From assembly GCA_008921705.1 (NCBI GenBank), contig VFFE01007257.1, positions 307,948 through 371,947 of the forward strand: a stretch of DNA of 64,000 nt. The letters run 5' to 3'. The notes under the pieces are model-generated. The model was not told the origin of the DNA. It saw only the letters and a program-made list of their open reading frames with translations, and searched no databases. Below are positions 1 through 14,800 of the stretch, piece by piece (the stretch's first letter is position 1; each line of letters starts with the position of its first letter). A program made the translations under genes and the position numbers. This DNA is from Burhinus oedicnemus. Its lineage: Eukaryota > Chordata > Aves > Charadriiformes > Burhinidae.

Positions 1-1086
1 TGCCTCAGATTTACTTTTATTTCTTAATATAGCCTTTCGAAAGTACCACACATTTCAAAATCTTCAAGAGAAATTCTGTAACATTATCAAATGTAAATCA
101 AGTATGCAAACACATCCAGTGCTACTATGCTAGATCAGCAGATAGTTCAAGTGATTTCGTGCCAAGTAGCAAAGAATGAAATCAGTAGTCAGAGGTCAGC
201 TCCATTACAGCAGTCCCAACCCATGACACAGAAATTACTCCCATTGCACAGTTTAACTTGCAAAGTATTAGAGCAGCAACGAAAGCAAGCACTGAGGTTT
301 AAGAAGAGATTAAAAAAGAAACCAGACACTGGAGAAATGTATTTTGTCTATTCTCTATATTCAGAAAAGATGCTCCCAGGGTCCTTTAGGAGGCTTCTTT
401 CCAATCTCATCCTCCCAGCTGGCAGGTAGAAAGTTTGCCCATTCCGGGAACAAGGGAGAAGAGCTGCAACTGTACTGCACGCTTACTAACCACTGGATGA
501 TAAGGAAAGACCCTAAATCCAGGCGTAGCACCCTGGCAAGCATCCCAGACTCACAAGGGTGAGAATAAAGGGAGAGGGAGGCAAGCACTTCAGCACAATG
601 CCACTTGAGCAGAGCCTTCCCGCACCCTCTGCTTCGTGCTGTTTGCCAGTCCAGCCTCTTGGCTAGCACACAGCAGGGATTCAGTATATGGTTCAAGACT
701 GCATTCTACTACATGCCTATAAAGCTGCTGTGTTACAAGAAAAGTAAACTTTTATTAAAGTTAGAAAGCAAAACAAAGCCTTCCACTTAGAAAAAAAAAA
801 ATTACAGTTATTTGATTTGTAATGATTAGATGAATTTGGGATGACTTACGGTGATAAGGCAGCGTATTCAGAGTACATTATACAGACTCTGGGGGGGGGT
901 GCGTGTTTTTTTCTTTGTTTGTTTTTGAGGGAGAGAAATCCTGTAGAATTCAAACATGTGGAACAAAGTTTTAAGCTACACATGCAAAATCTGGCTTCAT
1001 TGTTTTCCATGAGTGTTAAAATTATTCTTTTTCAAATGCATAGAGCTAAACCACTGGGTTACAAAGAATTGTAATCAACATTTTAC
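1..1086 (-). other. TECPR2: TECPR2 intron 17, partial
   Basis: No frame on either strand resembles the expected C-terminal TECPR2 exons. Open frames here lack splice context. A short G run lies near 892-899. Nothing else stands out. Confidence 0.7.
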
Positions 1087-4000
1087 CTGTATAGGTGGCT
1101 CAATCATTATCCACGCAGGAAGCATCAAACTTGGGTTAAGAGGCTGAGTTCCTACACGGAAATAAATGCCACCACTGGTATCACAGGCCCAAACGTGCTG
1201 ATTTCCACAGGTCAAGCTGACCAGCTTTATGGCACCTAATAAGAAAGAGACTATTAGCAACCTGGCATTTTCCTTTCAAATTCAGCTAATGAGAACTTTT
1301 ATTGAGACTTACTGTATTAAACTAGCTTTAAACACAGTCACATAAAAATGATTAAAAGTTAATACAACTTATGAGAGAAAAAAATCACTGGATACAAAGA
1401 ATAAAAACAACAGGTAGCGTATGTGAGGTATTTCTCTCTTAAATCTAAAAATAAATGTTTTACTCATAGTATACTGCAATTTCTAAAGCATACTAAAAAT
1501 ATGCTATTAAAATAACCGAATTCAAGCAGGGAAACATTCCATGACAAATGTTATCAGTGCCTCGAGAAACTTTCACATGACCTAACGTGAACTTTTCTCT
1601 GTAGCTGGCCGTGCTTGTAGACTTTTAAAGGTGTTGAACTGCTAGTACATTCAGCAAAGAACATTCCTAATACTACCAGCACTTTAAAAATACAAGAGCA
1701 TATGGATTATGCATTTCAGTGTTAACATGTAAGTGTCACATCTATAAATAAAGGAGCTGATTTTCAAATGTATTTGTATTCAACAGTGTACGTATTTATT
1801 ACACCTATCTCAAAAGTGCAGCAGTATTTTAACCCTATGTAAGTCAGCACAATGAAAACAACGCTGCCAATTAAGTATGTTTTGGAATTTTGGGATGGGG
1901 GGGGTTTTCCATACCCAATCATACCCATCAATCTTGCTATTAAAAGTTTGCAAAGATAGTAGAGAAGCATACCTGATATTTTAGACTAAAGAGCTGCTAG
2001 TTAACTGTCAACTGGAACTCTTACTCTTTGAAATTCTATAAATAAACTCTATTTAAAATAGCCATGTGATGTAACATATGTAACATTTGATTATTACTTT
2101 TTTTCTCCCAGTGTTGGGACAACACAATGCCAAGTAATGGAAAACATGTTCTACAGAAAGAAGGACCCAATCAGTACAGATATACTACAGAAGGAATGCT
2201 CTGGTCAGACTCCAAACTAAAGACTCTAAAAATAGGCCTCGTTGGTTGATTGAACATGCCTGCGCTGCTTGGGATATCCCATTCTTGGTAACAGTTCTCT
2301 CTTCAGTGATGTGAAATCTGGCAACAAATCCTTGTGAAGTGCATCAGATAGAGCATTCCTTAAAGAGGGGGGTGCAATTTTATCCCACAGAGTGCAAGTT
2401 TAAAGCATTTATTTCTGCAGAAGGCAATATTCCCTATCGTTAAGGCTTGTTGGGGGAAAGAACAGGAAACAACACGACTACACAGCTTTATCTTTTAGTT
2501 ATCTGTAATAGTAAACAGATTTTCTCATGAACCAAAATTATTTAACTTTCTGAATCATAGGAATTCAAATTAATTGATCTCACTCCAGCATTTCCTTTAG
2601 TCATACAGCTTCGTATTAAAAACAAATGACAAAACTATACACAAAAACTTCTACTGCTTGGGAAAAGAATGTCTAAAACAACTTTCTTTTGCAGGCAGGG
2701 GCTTGACATTCAGCTACAAAGTCAAAAATCTTACTTAAAATTTCATTATTCCCTCTAACATAAAGTACGATTTGAAGTAATGGCTTTGTCACATGATGCC
2801 TCAGCTGTTGAAATGTTCTGATCCAAACAAGCATCAGAGCACTCAAACATGGAATCACATATCACCTACTCGGCATAGCTGATATTATTTCCGTCTACAG
2901 TACAATTTGATATTCAAAAATGCAGCCCTTATGTAAATGTTTTGGGGTTTCTCCCTCCTCCCACTTACTGTTTTTATCTTAGGAGAAGGTCATGCTAACC
3001 ACATTCATCTACTGTTTAGAGAAAGTAGCATGATTCAGAGGCATTGTTTATTGTTGAAACCTAAAGGTCATTCTACCGTGTTTAGAAACCTTGATACCGA
3101 TAGCGGAATCCTAATCAAAATAATTTACTAGATACTACTCCCAGTACAGTGTAAAGGCAAGAGGAAGATACTACCAACATAATATGAATATTTCAACATT
3201 AATGCTGGCAACCTCAGCACTTCCACACAGAATTCTGAATTGCATTTTACAGTAACTTTCCCCCCCCCCCACCCAATTACAGTGCTAATGTTTCAGGAGT
3301 AAACTTAAACATACACTTGATGAAGAACAATAGTTCTCCACTTTCTTCAGCGTCATTAGAGCAAATGAAGGCTCTTGTATTATAAACATGGATATGCACC
3401 ATCTTATCAGCAGTGATCTAGCATATGCATTTAATTGGAGGAAAAATGCCTAAAACATTTTCATACTTAAGTATTAACCCATAGTGACAGGTAAAGTGGA
3501 GTGTCTGAAGTATTTCCTGATGCCAGATTTCACAATACCGCCACAGAGTACCATGAAGCTAACAGGAACAGCTGAATGTAAAGGTTGAACTTCTGAACAG
3601 CTGAAGTTCACAAGACAGATATTACAGTCAGCTAGTACCAATTACACTGATTTCCTTTATGAATGCTTTGAGGCTTTCAGATAATAGCAAGAAGTTGTTT
3701 GTTATTTCAGTTAAACAGTTATTACCATTGCTTTCCAGCAGTTTAGATATCATGAGAGAAGTTTCAAACTCTACTAAGCAACATGAGGAGGAGAGTGTGG
3801 ACAAACCTATCCTGTAGGTCAGTGAAGGTAAAAGGCATCAAGCAGTGCTTAAACTATGGTACAATTAGTGATTTGGCACCAATTCATCAGGTCTGGAAAA
3901 CCTGGTGTATAACTGGCAAACAAATTAATTTTAAAAGACACATTTTAAAAAATTTTCCAAGTAGTATTACAAATTGTATACTAAAATTGTACATGAGGCT

Positions 4001-5798
4001 TAAAGTCTGCCAGCTGTGTCTGCCTTTCCTTAACCCTGAATTTAAAATTGCTTGTCTGTTCTCAGACCAGTCACGAACGCTGCCATTAAAAACAGAAAAA
4101 CAGCAAAACATTTGAATTATTTTTAAAATGGTCCAAGAATGATGCATAGTCTCAATTTCTTTTATCTTCTCTTCATACAGGAACGCAGGTTAGCATGAAG
4201 ATAAGAATGTCCTAACAGTCAGACTATCAAAGAAATAAATCAAATTGTACTATTACTGATGAAGCTGACAAGCAGCCTGATTACCCCAGAGCCAAACTGG
4301 GAAGATATTTTAATGATCAAAACATAGTCAACAACCTTGGCCTTATGCCTAATCACATAAAAAAAGCAGTTAACCAACAGCATGTTCTTATCATTAGATC
4401 GGTATAAACCTGAACATGAGTGTTATCTGCTGCATCACTTATGGATGAGCGTAATTTTTCCTTGACAGGATCCTGTTAAGAATGCATTTAACCACAATAT
4501 TCAGGGCTTTGTGTACGGAACTGCCCAGGACCACGCAATTATGGTTACACTGTAGTACAAGAACTAGACTAGTTAAAGCTACTGATACACCTGCACAACA
4601 CTGTGTCAGGCCCAGTTGTCTGAGACTGACAAACTGTAAGAAGCACGTACACATGTAAAGTATCCTGCAAACAGTAAACACGCTGTCTTTAGCAAAAGGC
4701 TAAATGAAACATTGTTTGAAAGCCACAGTTGCTCCTGATGTTTTACAGTCCTCTGCTGTGAGGCCCATTATCATAAGGTACTATTTAATACAGTAAATGT
4801 AATATTCTATATCAGTAAACCAAAAGATACTTCTGAAGGAAAATATCGACTGTCCACTCAGAGCATTATGAGATAGTCTACTCAATAAAAATATCATACC
4901 TAGTTGAGAGAGATCCAGTTTTGTCCAGTGCATCCCTGTTGGACAGCTGGATGAAAGTGTTCTGATAAATATCTGTCCAAGACTATCCAAACCCCAAATG
5001 GCATCCTGGCAGGCAGAGTAGTGCACCATTTCAGCCTCTGGTGGCAGCTGCACCGTAGAAGGACGAAACTGAGGATTCTGATCACTGACACAAAACAGAT
5101 CCTTGTTGCTTTGGCACAGCCACAGAAAGCTTCCTACGGAAGGGACATTTCTGTTATTAAAATCATTCCTAATCCACTCTGAGAAATCTTACGCACCTAC
5201 TTCTGAAAAAGTGATCAGTACACTTAAAGAAAAAACTAAAGCTTCTTGGCTATGTTCATATCGTAAGATTTTGAAGTACAAATACGCATCCTAAGCCCTT
5301 ATTCAGGCACCTAAATACTCCCTTTCTCAAATCAAGTAAGTAGTAAGTGATGTCGTTGGAAGAAACATCTCATTTGAAGAAACTAATAGAAGACAGACAT
5401 AACAGTGCACTAACACTTCCCTTTATTCTTCTGCTCTTCTTTATCCTTGATAATTGCCTTTGAAAAACAGCATTCTTTTTCAGCTCTAAATCACACATTT
5501 TTGCCAATAAAGCCCATGTACTTAGATAATGCAATTGCTAATTATTGTAACTAGCAGTTGAATTCCCTAGCATGGTTGCAGTTTTACCAATAAAATGTGC
5601 AATTTTGCTGCAATAACTGCACTGACAGGAGAAGTACTTGGTTAGTATAGGCATTCCAGCAAATCATGCTCCAAGATTTCATATTACAAATTCTGGCAAT
5701 TCATGCTGCAGTAATTTAGGAAGTTACTGCTCCTAAAGGACTACTTGTTTTCTCTCTTGGATGCCACTCCACATCAAAGGTGGCAGAGTGAATGACAG

Positions 5799-5837
<39 letters not shown>

Positions 5838-8800
5838 CTCCTGTAGTTTTACAGACATATTTCCACCTTATTTGAAATAGTTTAGATCCCTACATACAGA
5901 AGAGGCACTCAAAATCTGAAGTAATTCAGGATATTTAGTTACCTACACCATCAATTCCACTCTATTTAAAAATTAGATATTACATGCCTGCACTGTTGAT
6001 TCACTAACCTTCTTTAGATGAAGCTGTGGAAGCCAACACAAAAATCCATTTTGTGGCAGAAGCAGTACCACGAGGCACAATATTATTCCAGTAAGTGCCT
6101 TGAAAGAAAGAACAAAGTAGTATTAGTATGAAACTTCATTTTCTATTAAAATCCGCTATTATTTAAAATGTTACCATTTTAAAGAAATTCTATTGCAATC
6201 AATTATAAAATATCATATAGACAAGATTTTCTATGTAAATCTTTCAAGAAACTGTTGGGGGGGGACAGGGAGAAAACCGCCTCCCGACACATACATACAT
6301 GTATGTACACACACACAGAGAAAACTGGGAATGTAGAAAAGGAGGAGAAGAAGATTAATGGCGTTCATCAGGAGACCGATTTGGTCACGAGGTTAAACAG
6401 ACAATGTTCTAAGTCTATTCTTAGTGTTTACCTGACCAAAGAAATGTACCAAATAAAAATTCTATTTTGAGAAATACAGCAAGAAAAATAAAGCAATTCC
6501 TCTATTATCACTGTAAAACCATAACATTACTGTTTTGCATAGTCACACCGATCATGAACCAGACTCCATTGTGCTAGATATAACAGGTACAATAGCTTAA
6601 GACTGCCTTCTCACCTCAGAGAAGAGATAAGTACAGGTACTAAAAGAAGTAACTTGTGCACAGTTCACTTGTGCACAAAGAATTTTCCATGAAAATATTT
6701 CCCTTTAAACGGTGAAGTATTTAAGACCAAATGCTAAGGAATCATTTCATTTAATTTTTAAACATGGAATTGTTTGTTAAAGCTTCCCTAACTCACCATG
6801 GATAATTTTTGTGGTGACAGAACTGTCATTAGTTACTTTCTCCTATTTACTTTTCTTAACTTAAAAATATTAGATGTAAAAGCACACCAACCTATTAAGT
6901 TTCCCTTTGCCACATGGAATTCATTTTTGCCTGAAGAGATCCAGACTCCGCTGCCATTAACTCCAAGAAGGCTGGGTTGACACTGAAGCTGCTGTGACCA
7001 AAATGCCATTCGAAGTTTATCAGCCACCTTCTCCACAGGTGCCTGAGCTGCTGTTGCCACTGTATGAGTTGCCTGAATTATTGTCTGGAACAGGCTGCAC
7101 TGGTCAAACACTACATAATCAGTGATGCTTACCTGGAGGGGGGTGGGGGGGAAAGAAAAAGTGTTGTTGATAATTAGTTAAGCTTTTGGGTGAACTGCAG
7201 AATCTTTCATCAGAAGCTTTTTTTGTGTGTGTGTGCTTTATGTACAGGACATCTACCAAGAGTTTAGAAATCTTCAAAGTGTAGGAAGGGAAAAATAAAA
7301 ACAGTACATTTTGAATAAGTAAGAGTCTTGATAATAAACCAGAACCAATATTAAACATCAGCTTACAACTTCCTCCTATCCAACCATTTTGAATTCTGCA
7401 TTTTAAGAAAGCCATTTGTTTTGGAATGACTCTTCTCTCCCCCTAAAAACATGTTGAACTCTGCAAACTTAAGAGGTGAATTTTCAGCTTCCAAAAATTG
7501 CATACCAATTTAAATCACATCGCAAAAATCTCTATGTAATACTCCTTTTACAACAACCTCATGGGCATTTTAATTCATAAGGCAGGAGGAGGTCTAAATA
7601 AGCAATTGCCCAAGTTCTCTCATGGGCAACTAGGTTGGCAACACTCTGGGATACTCCTAGAATGGAAGGAAATGCTTAAGAGCACAAAAAGAAAAGCAGT
7701 TTGCCAATAACCTCAAAGCCAAGCTATTCATAACGCCCATATGCAAGAAGAGATTATATATGCACATAAACTGAAATTCTTTTAGGTAGACATGTAGACA
7801 ACATATGTATAACTGTTTTTGTACTTCCTTCTTCCCCACATCTGTCTCTGGGGAGAATAAGAAAAGCTGGAGAAAACAAGGAGTTGGGAATTCTAAATCA
7901 ATACCAGGGAGTACTTGCAGTAACTTTGTTTTTACCCACATGATCTGCGACTGAAGCAAGCAGCCCCACGTGGTTCAAAGAAACCTCAACTGAATGAAAA
8001 ACTGCGTAATAAAAGCATTTTGTAAGGTTATTTATTTCATCTAGTTAAGGAAAAGGATGGGTACCGGAAGACAAGAGACAAGACTGCATTCAGCAGCCAG
8101 ACTTGAACGCTCTGCCTAAACAGCATGTCCTATTGCCTCTGTTAAGATACCAAGCTATATGCAACATTGATACGACCTGGTAGAGCATTTCTTTTGTTCT
8201 TGAAAACTGCTGTGATGCTGCTCTGGATAACCACGGGATGTTTTTTTCCCCTCCTTTTTTATAGCAGACATGAAAAGGGATTTCAGCCATAGCCACACTG
8301 TGATTTTAATATATTGAATAAAGAGTGCTATAATATAACAAACAATTCATTGAATTTTATCTCAGAATCTCATGGGAAAACAATGCAAATAATAAACCCA
8401 AGGTAAAAGACTAAACTGAGAGCAAAATAAAAAAATGCCTACTTGCCACCAATGGTTATCATCTCCTTGTGGTTTCTTTGAAACTATACCAGTTCTGAAC
8501 CACAGATTTCCATGGATATCCAAAGCCCATAATGTCTGCTGATCTCCAAGGGTTATGCACACTGGTTCCAAAGCTTGCATTTCACTGGAAATGCAAACAA
8601 GTAAAAAAATTAAAAACCTTACTTCAAATTTATGCTTGTGGTATTTTAAGGAAGCTGTTACAATGCTAACAGCAATTCAAAATGATCGAACTCAGTGTGG
8701 CCCAGCTCAAAAACACATTTGTTTTCAAATTTTCACAGTTATTCAGTAATTCAAATTTTATTAGTTTGCATAAGTAAAAAACATTCAACAACAAAAAATG

Positions 8801-11800
8801 AGTCCTTCAAAGATCACGCAAGATTTGAAACTTGGATACATAACAATAAAACTAAACAAAAACTATTTTGTTCAGTAAATAAGAAATAAAGAGCTGTGTT
8901 CTTTAAGTTTTTGATAAAGCAGCTTCATAAATTTATCTCCTCCAACTTCCTTGACCTATTCTGAGAATAATACTAGCAGTTCAGGGACCATAAATAGAAA
9001 ACTCAACCTAACTATATGTCAAAGATAAAAGTTGAGTTTAGGACTATAAGTTTCCTGTATAAGTAAACAATTTTCAAGCTCAGAAAGTCAACAGGACCAG
9101 GTGATCATATCAGACATTTAAAAGGTAGCCAACAATGCTATTTCTTTCAGAGAACCTTTATCAACAATTTAAGAACAAATACGGACTGTTTTCTGCAATT
9201 TGAATACAAAGCCTAAGAACATTACGTGTACCTAAGGCGTAGCTCTAGCACATATTTTCATTAAATAAACTAATCAAAGTACATGCAAAATTCAGATTTG
9301 AACAAGACACTGAATATTTCCTTAGACTTTTCAAGAGCCAAATAGCAGGTTGGGAGGTAACACAAGTTAAAGCTTCACAATAGGATATTCAGTAGAAGAT
9401 AAAATCATATGACAACAAGAACTGGAATTTCTTCCTATACCTGCTTCAGGCTGATGTCACAAGAGAGACTATACTTCAGATTCTCAAAGCCAGCAGTAAA
9501 TGCTCAGTGCTTTTAACTTTATCACAAACTAACTACCGCAAGCGTAGGCTCAACCACAAAGCTAAATACCAAATTACCCAGAATATTTATAAAAATCTGT
9601 GACTAGGAAGTGGAAAAGTATTATGCAGCTGTGTGGATGACCAAGAAAAGGCTGAGAGTTAATCTCAGAAAAAATTCACTCAAATATCTGGACAGCTCAT
9701 TAAAGTCATTACGGCAAAGATTAAAGAAACAGAATTTAATAAAAAAGTCATATTGACAGACATTATAAAGATCTTTTAAAAATTGTTCTCACTTTCTTAA
9801 ACTTGCTTTAACTGTGTTACAACTTCTGTTTACAGCAATTTCTTTCATTACATAGCAGTCATTCATCAGACAGAAAAAAACACCAGTTACTCTGAATATG
9901 GCTGGGCAAAGACTAAAGGACATATATATATATACACACACACACATATCCATGTATACACACGAATTCAGGTAACATTTTTTTCAAACATCAAGGACTT
10001 CCAGCACTGGAAACAACTATTTGTGTCACTCTGGTTATGATGCTGTCCCACCTGACAATATCACTCTTCCACTGTTCTCCTTCAGGACAAAAGCTGCGTA
10101 CTCCCTCCCGGTATAGCAGGGCCCGCTGCTCACTCAATGCCCACACAACATTATTTCTGGATGTAACCTGCGACAGTGGATAAGGGCAGTCAACCTTTAC
10201 TGCTCGGGCACAAGGGCGGTCCACACTCAGGCCTAGAAATCAAAAAAGGAGGATTGCTTTACAAACTTTGGCTTTTTGAAATAAAACACAGTGTATCCCC
10301 TTCAACATCCTGCAGAGCGCACAAGTACTATCCTATTATTTCTATTCCTTTTCTCCCTCTAGTGTCAAGATCAGGAATATCCACTTATAAGATGTGTCAG
10401 ACTTGAGAAAAGCATCAAAGAAAAGGCAGTAATGGAAGAACTTTTGCCAAAACATGCCAGGGAGAGAGTCAACCTGATCTGAATAGTGGCAGCAGAGCTA
10501 TTACAAAGGAGCATGACACAGCCCGTAGTACTGAAAGAAGGAGAGAGGTTCAGGTAGATTTACAGGTAGTTTGTGCACATTTATACAGATAATCTAGAGG
10601 AACATTTCTTCACAATTACGCTGAAGCTTGATTTGCATAGCTGCATATGAAAACATTTTGAGACAAAGCTTTTGCTTAATCTTGTCATGCTATCAAAGCA
10701 AGTATGAACAGACTCATCTGTATGACATTCTAAAATAACAAGAAGAATGCTTATTTCCAAACCTCTGAGCACACACTTTTGTTATAGAAGTTAGACAGGA
10801 TCTTGGAGAAACAACTATCAGTGGTTGCCTCACATTAACAAGACAGATATACTGAGAATTTATTTTTGGCATCAAAGGCAAATTTAGAAACCTAAGAACA
10901 GCAGACTGTAAGCTAATATAATCAAACCAATCTCTCACAGGCAATAAAAATATTGATTCAAACCTCCACAGAGCCCTGTGTGATTGGCATCAAAAGTTCA
11001 CTCTTTATCACCACTATCCATGCTTGTTGGCAATATGCATGTGACCTTGGGCAGGCCACTTGATTTCTCTGTAACTACTAAACTTAATTAAAAGAAAATA
11101 AATTAAGAGTAGAGATTCTTTGAAACAATATTGTGTATTTAAACAGTTTTTGTAATCATGAAGAATTTCTATATTGTGCTACAAATATTAAATCTACAAG
11201 AGAAATTAGGAGAGTACCAGAATTAAATGGAAGATAAATAAGAATTTTGATAGCCACTCTGAAATATTGTTCTGCTTTAGTGCGTCTTACTGCTTCCCCC
11301 TTACCTGGTCCTCCTTTTACTTCTCCAGTAATTACTTCATCATGTTCTTTGTAATTTTTCCTTACCAACTCAGCTCTCTGTGCAAAGTCCGCATACCAAA
11401 GAGTTCTTGATACTCTTCTCCCTTAACTCTAAAACTTGGAGCTCCATCCTTCATCCTAGCTCCTTGTATTTCACCTGAATATTCTCTTCAGATTACCTTC
11501 CAAATGTATCCTCTTCTATTCACTGAAGCAGATAAAACTAAGGCCATCACTTCAAAGTTGCCACTGCACTGTCCTTTTTTCTGTTTCTTACCTCATCCAC
11601 ATCCAGTGAGAAGGCAGCTGTAAAGATTGCGGCTCCACAGCCCGTTGCATTCCTCCACTGGCTTTCCTTTTTCTATCACATAAAATACACACCATTTGCC
11701 TATACTTCCAAAGCACTTTATCTTCTGTCTCTGTCTCTCTTCCTTTCATTATCAAGTGGTAACTCCTACCTTCAACAGATCTGTGCTTTTCAAAACAAAC

Positions 11801-14800
11801 AGCTTCTACTTTCCCCTACTCTGCCCTCCATATCTGAATTTCTTCTGAACAGCCACAGACTATTTCATCGCCTTTCAAAGTCCTTAAAACTTCATTAAAA
11901 TCCTTAAGGCAAGAAAAGAAAAGAAAAGCCACTTAAGGCTCAGTCATTTCAGTGCATCATACCATTTTCAAGGCAAGAATATTATTTCAATATTTTCTGC
12001 AATCCTTTTTCATTTATCTGCATCCATCCCATATCGTTCCCATGTCATAAAAAATTCTCCATACTGTATGTACTCCACGTGGCACAAAAAATAAGTGGCT
12101 ATGAACTGGCTTTTCCAGCCTCCTACACAGAATCTCACAATTGTTTCCAACCATTTCTCAACATAAAAAGGTTTCCTCATGTCCTGGCTGTGGATAAAAG
12201 TTTCAAACAAATTGTGATCATTCCATAGGCTTGAACTCTAATAATCTTAGCCCGCAAAAATTCAGAGAGCCTGCAGTTAATTCAGATACCTGTTTGCAGA
12301 TACAGATCTCCATTTGTTCTGATAATCCAGGCAGTGTCATCACTTAAAGCTACAAACACAGCCTGGGGTAAAGCCTCATACCAGTGGCGTTTTCCTTTTA
12401 TAGTTACTTTTCCACAAGCAAATGCTTTGTTAGTCTTCTGTTCAATCTTCCAGAGAAGAGCCCCTGTATGAGGAGTTAAGAGAGAACATAGTATCACTTG
12501 GCAATTACTGTAGCAGAGACAGCTGATTTTTCCTACCTACACCTCACTAATGCAAGGGGAAAGGCAAACCAGTAGCATTAAACAAAAATGCAAGATTTAA
12601 AAACGCTTATAATTTTTTTTTAAAAAGCAAGAGCAGAACAGTGCCCAACTTCTCTAGGAATTGCAGCAGTGTATTTACCATTAGAGTATGTGCAATTTTT
12701 AAGTGTTCAAATGCAAGTCACTTCTCCTTAGTTATACACTGAAAACTAACAAGTTCTACGTCAGGGCCAAATAAGCCCACCATTAAGAGACTGAGGTTCA
12801 TGGCTTGCTTCTGTACTAGTTGGGTACATCCTCAGTACATAAAGGAAAAGGGGTTAATTGTAGCACTTTCACCTTTTACAAATACTAGTAGTAAATCATA
12901 ACTTTTGTGGACCAGTCATGAGTGACAAACACCTGAACAGGCGTGCTGTCCCACACCGCAGTGGGCAGTGCTACTACCTGCTCATTACATAGCACATCAA
13001 GAGCAGACAAAATTCAGAAATGCAACTGCACAAATCCATCTTGAGAACTTTTTCCCTCAAATTAGAAAGGATAGCTCAGAAAAAGAAAATCAAATGGAAT
13101 TCCAAACTTAACTGCTGATTGGCATCCATGCTGGCTCCTACCAGAGCAGTACATTGCCATATCAACTTCCTTTGAATAATTCCACAACGGAGCACTTGAT
13201 TCCATTTTGATATTTGTGGTTAACATGCTCTTGTGTTAATACATCCACAGTTTCCTGTGGATGCTAGAAATTTTTATGGATTCAATGAAAAACTGGACGA
13301 GTTCCTGGAACTGAGGGATAATAAACGCAGAGAAACAACCTTTTTGCCCAGGAAATCCCTGAGCCACCAACAATTGCAGTCTGAAACTACCAAGGGCAAA
13401 CATAATACATGCTAGCCCATTCCTTTCACATTTCTGCAGTCACCTGCTTTTTACCACTGTTAAGGACAAGATACTGAGCTGGATGAACCTATGATCTCAC
13501 CTAGTAGAACTACTCCTAAATTTTATTGTCCATAACAAAGCTCAGCTACAGATCAAATGGAACATCCTTCTTCTTAAGACAGATAGCAAATCTTCCCCTA
13601 CAGAGAGAAGGGAAGATTGACATGTGCTTTTGGAGATGACAGGAGAAGAAAAGTAGTGGCAAGGCAGGAGATTAAAGAAAACGCCTGAGAAACTTGTATT
13701 TTCACACCAGGTCTGGAACAATCTGGAAGGCCAAAAGTGATGCAAGTTTATAACCAAAGCTTGCTTAATTTTAATCCAACATAATCCTCATTCTAAACTA
13801 TCCAGGACAAACTCATACGCAAATGCACCAAAAACTAAAAGGTTTTTTTCTTTAGTATATAAAAAAGTCAAATCAACAAACAAACCCATACACAAAACCA
13901 ATTCTACATTTACAACAAAAAGAATTTTAAATTTGGGAATCATAAGCAGTTCTGTATCAAAACCCAAGGTTTTGTATAGACAAGTACCTCTTCATTCATC
14001 TCTGCCTAGCACTGAACTGCTACTTCTCAAGTTCACTTTAATCATGCAACCCCATGTTGAAAACTTCCCAAAATGCAATGTGAATCCATTAGAAAGACAG
14101 CCACTTAAACTAGAACCTGTTATGCAGAGGTAGTGAAGATGCAGTCATATTACCCAATATGACTTTTTTTGAAAAAGAAAAACCAAAACAACACACTACT
14201 TTTACATGAAACAAGGCCCAAATACCCAAGTTTCTAGAAGTACTGTATTATAAACAAACAAACACAAACTGCCTATGTGGAAATTATGTGCTGAACTGAA
14301 TCTGTCACCTCAGAAAAATGAGAAGTTTCACTTAAATAATAGCCATTATTTAAAAAATAAGAAAGCAAAAAAAAGAAATACATGAGTCTATGGAAGTTTC
14401 ATATTTAGGAGACTGCAGGGGAGCAGAAGCTAACCGACCTGAGGGGGAAACTGCCACCTGCTGGACACCATCTTCGAACTTCTGCCACCGCAGTCCGGCC
14501 GCGGGCAGAGCGCTGCAGTACAGGCTGCCTCTGTAGTCCAGGCACCAAATATACTTTTCCGAGACAACCAGGCTCAGGATGCCATAACCAGGGCCAGAGT
14601 ATCCCATCCAGCTCTCTGCAAACTAAAAACTGTAGAGTCAGAACAGTGTCAGGTGTCTTCAAATGCACACAAGAAAATGGCTACATAAGCACAGCAGCTC
14701 CCATATTTTGATTAAAAAAGCTAAACTTAAGGTTCTTAAGTACCTTAATCAATGAACACATTTACCCTGTGTAAAATAAAACTACATCTGTCAGTGTTCT

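Larger units (their letters stand above)
10233..12289 (-). other. TECPR2: TECPR2 intron 11
   Basis: About 2 kb without an exon. It contains the MIR-like and possible LINE-like remnants listed separately. Confidence 0.6.

Noticed and set aside
3783..4147. Overlapping 110- and 86-codon frames on both strands in TECPR2 intron 16
   Set aside because: No start or splice context and no recognisable domain; consistent with random open frames.
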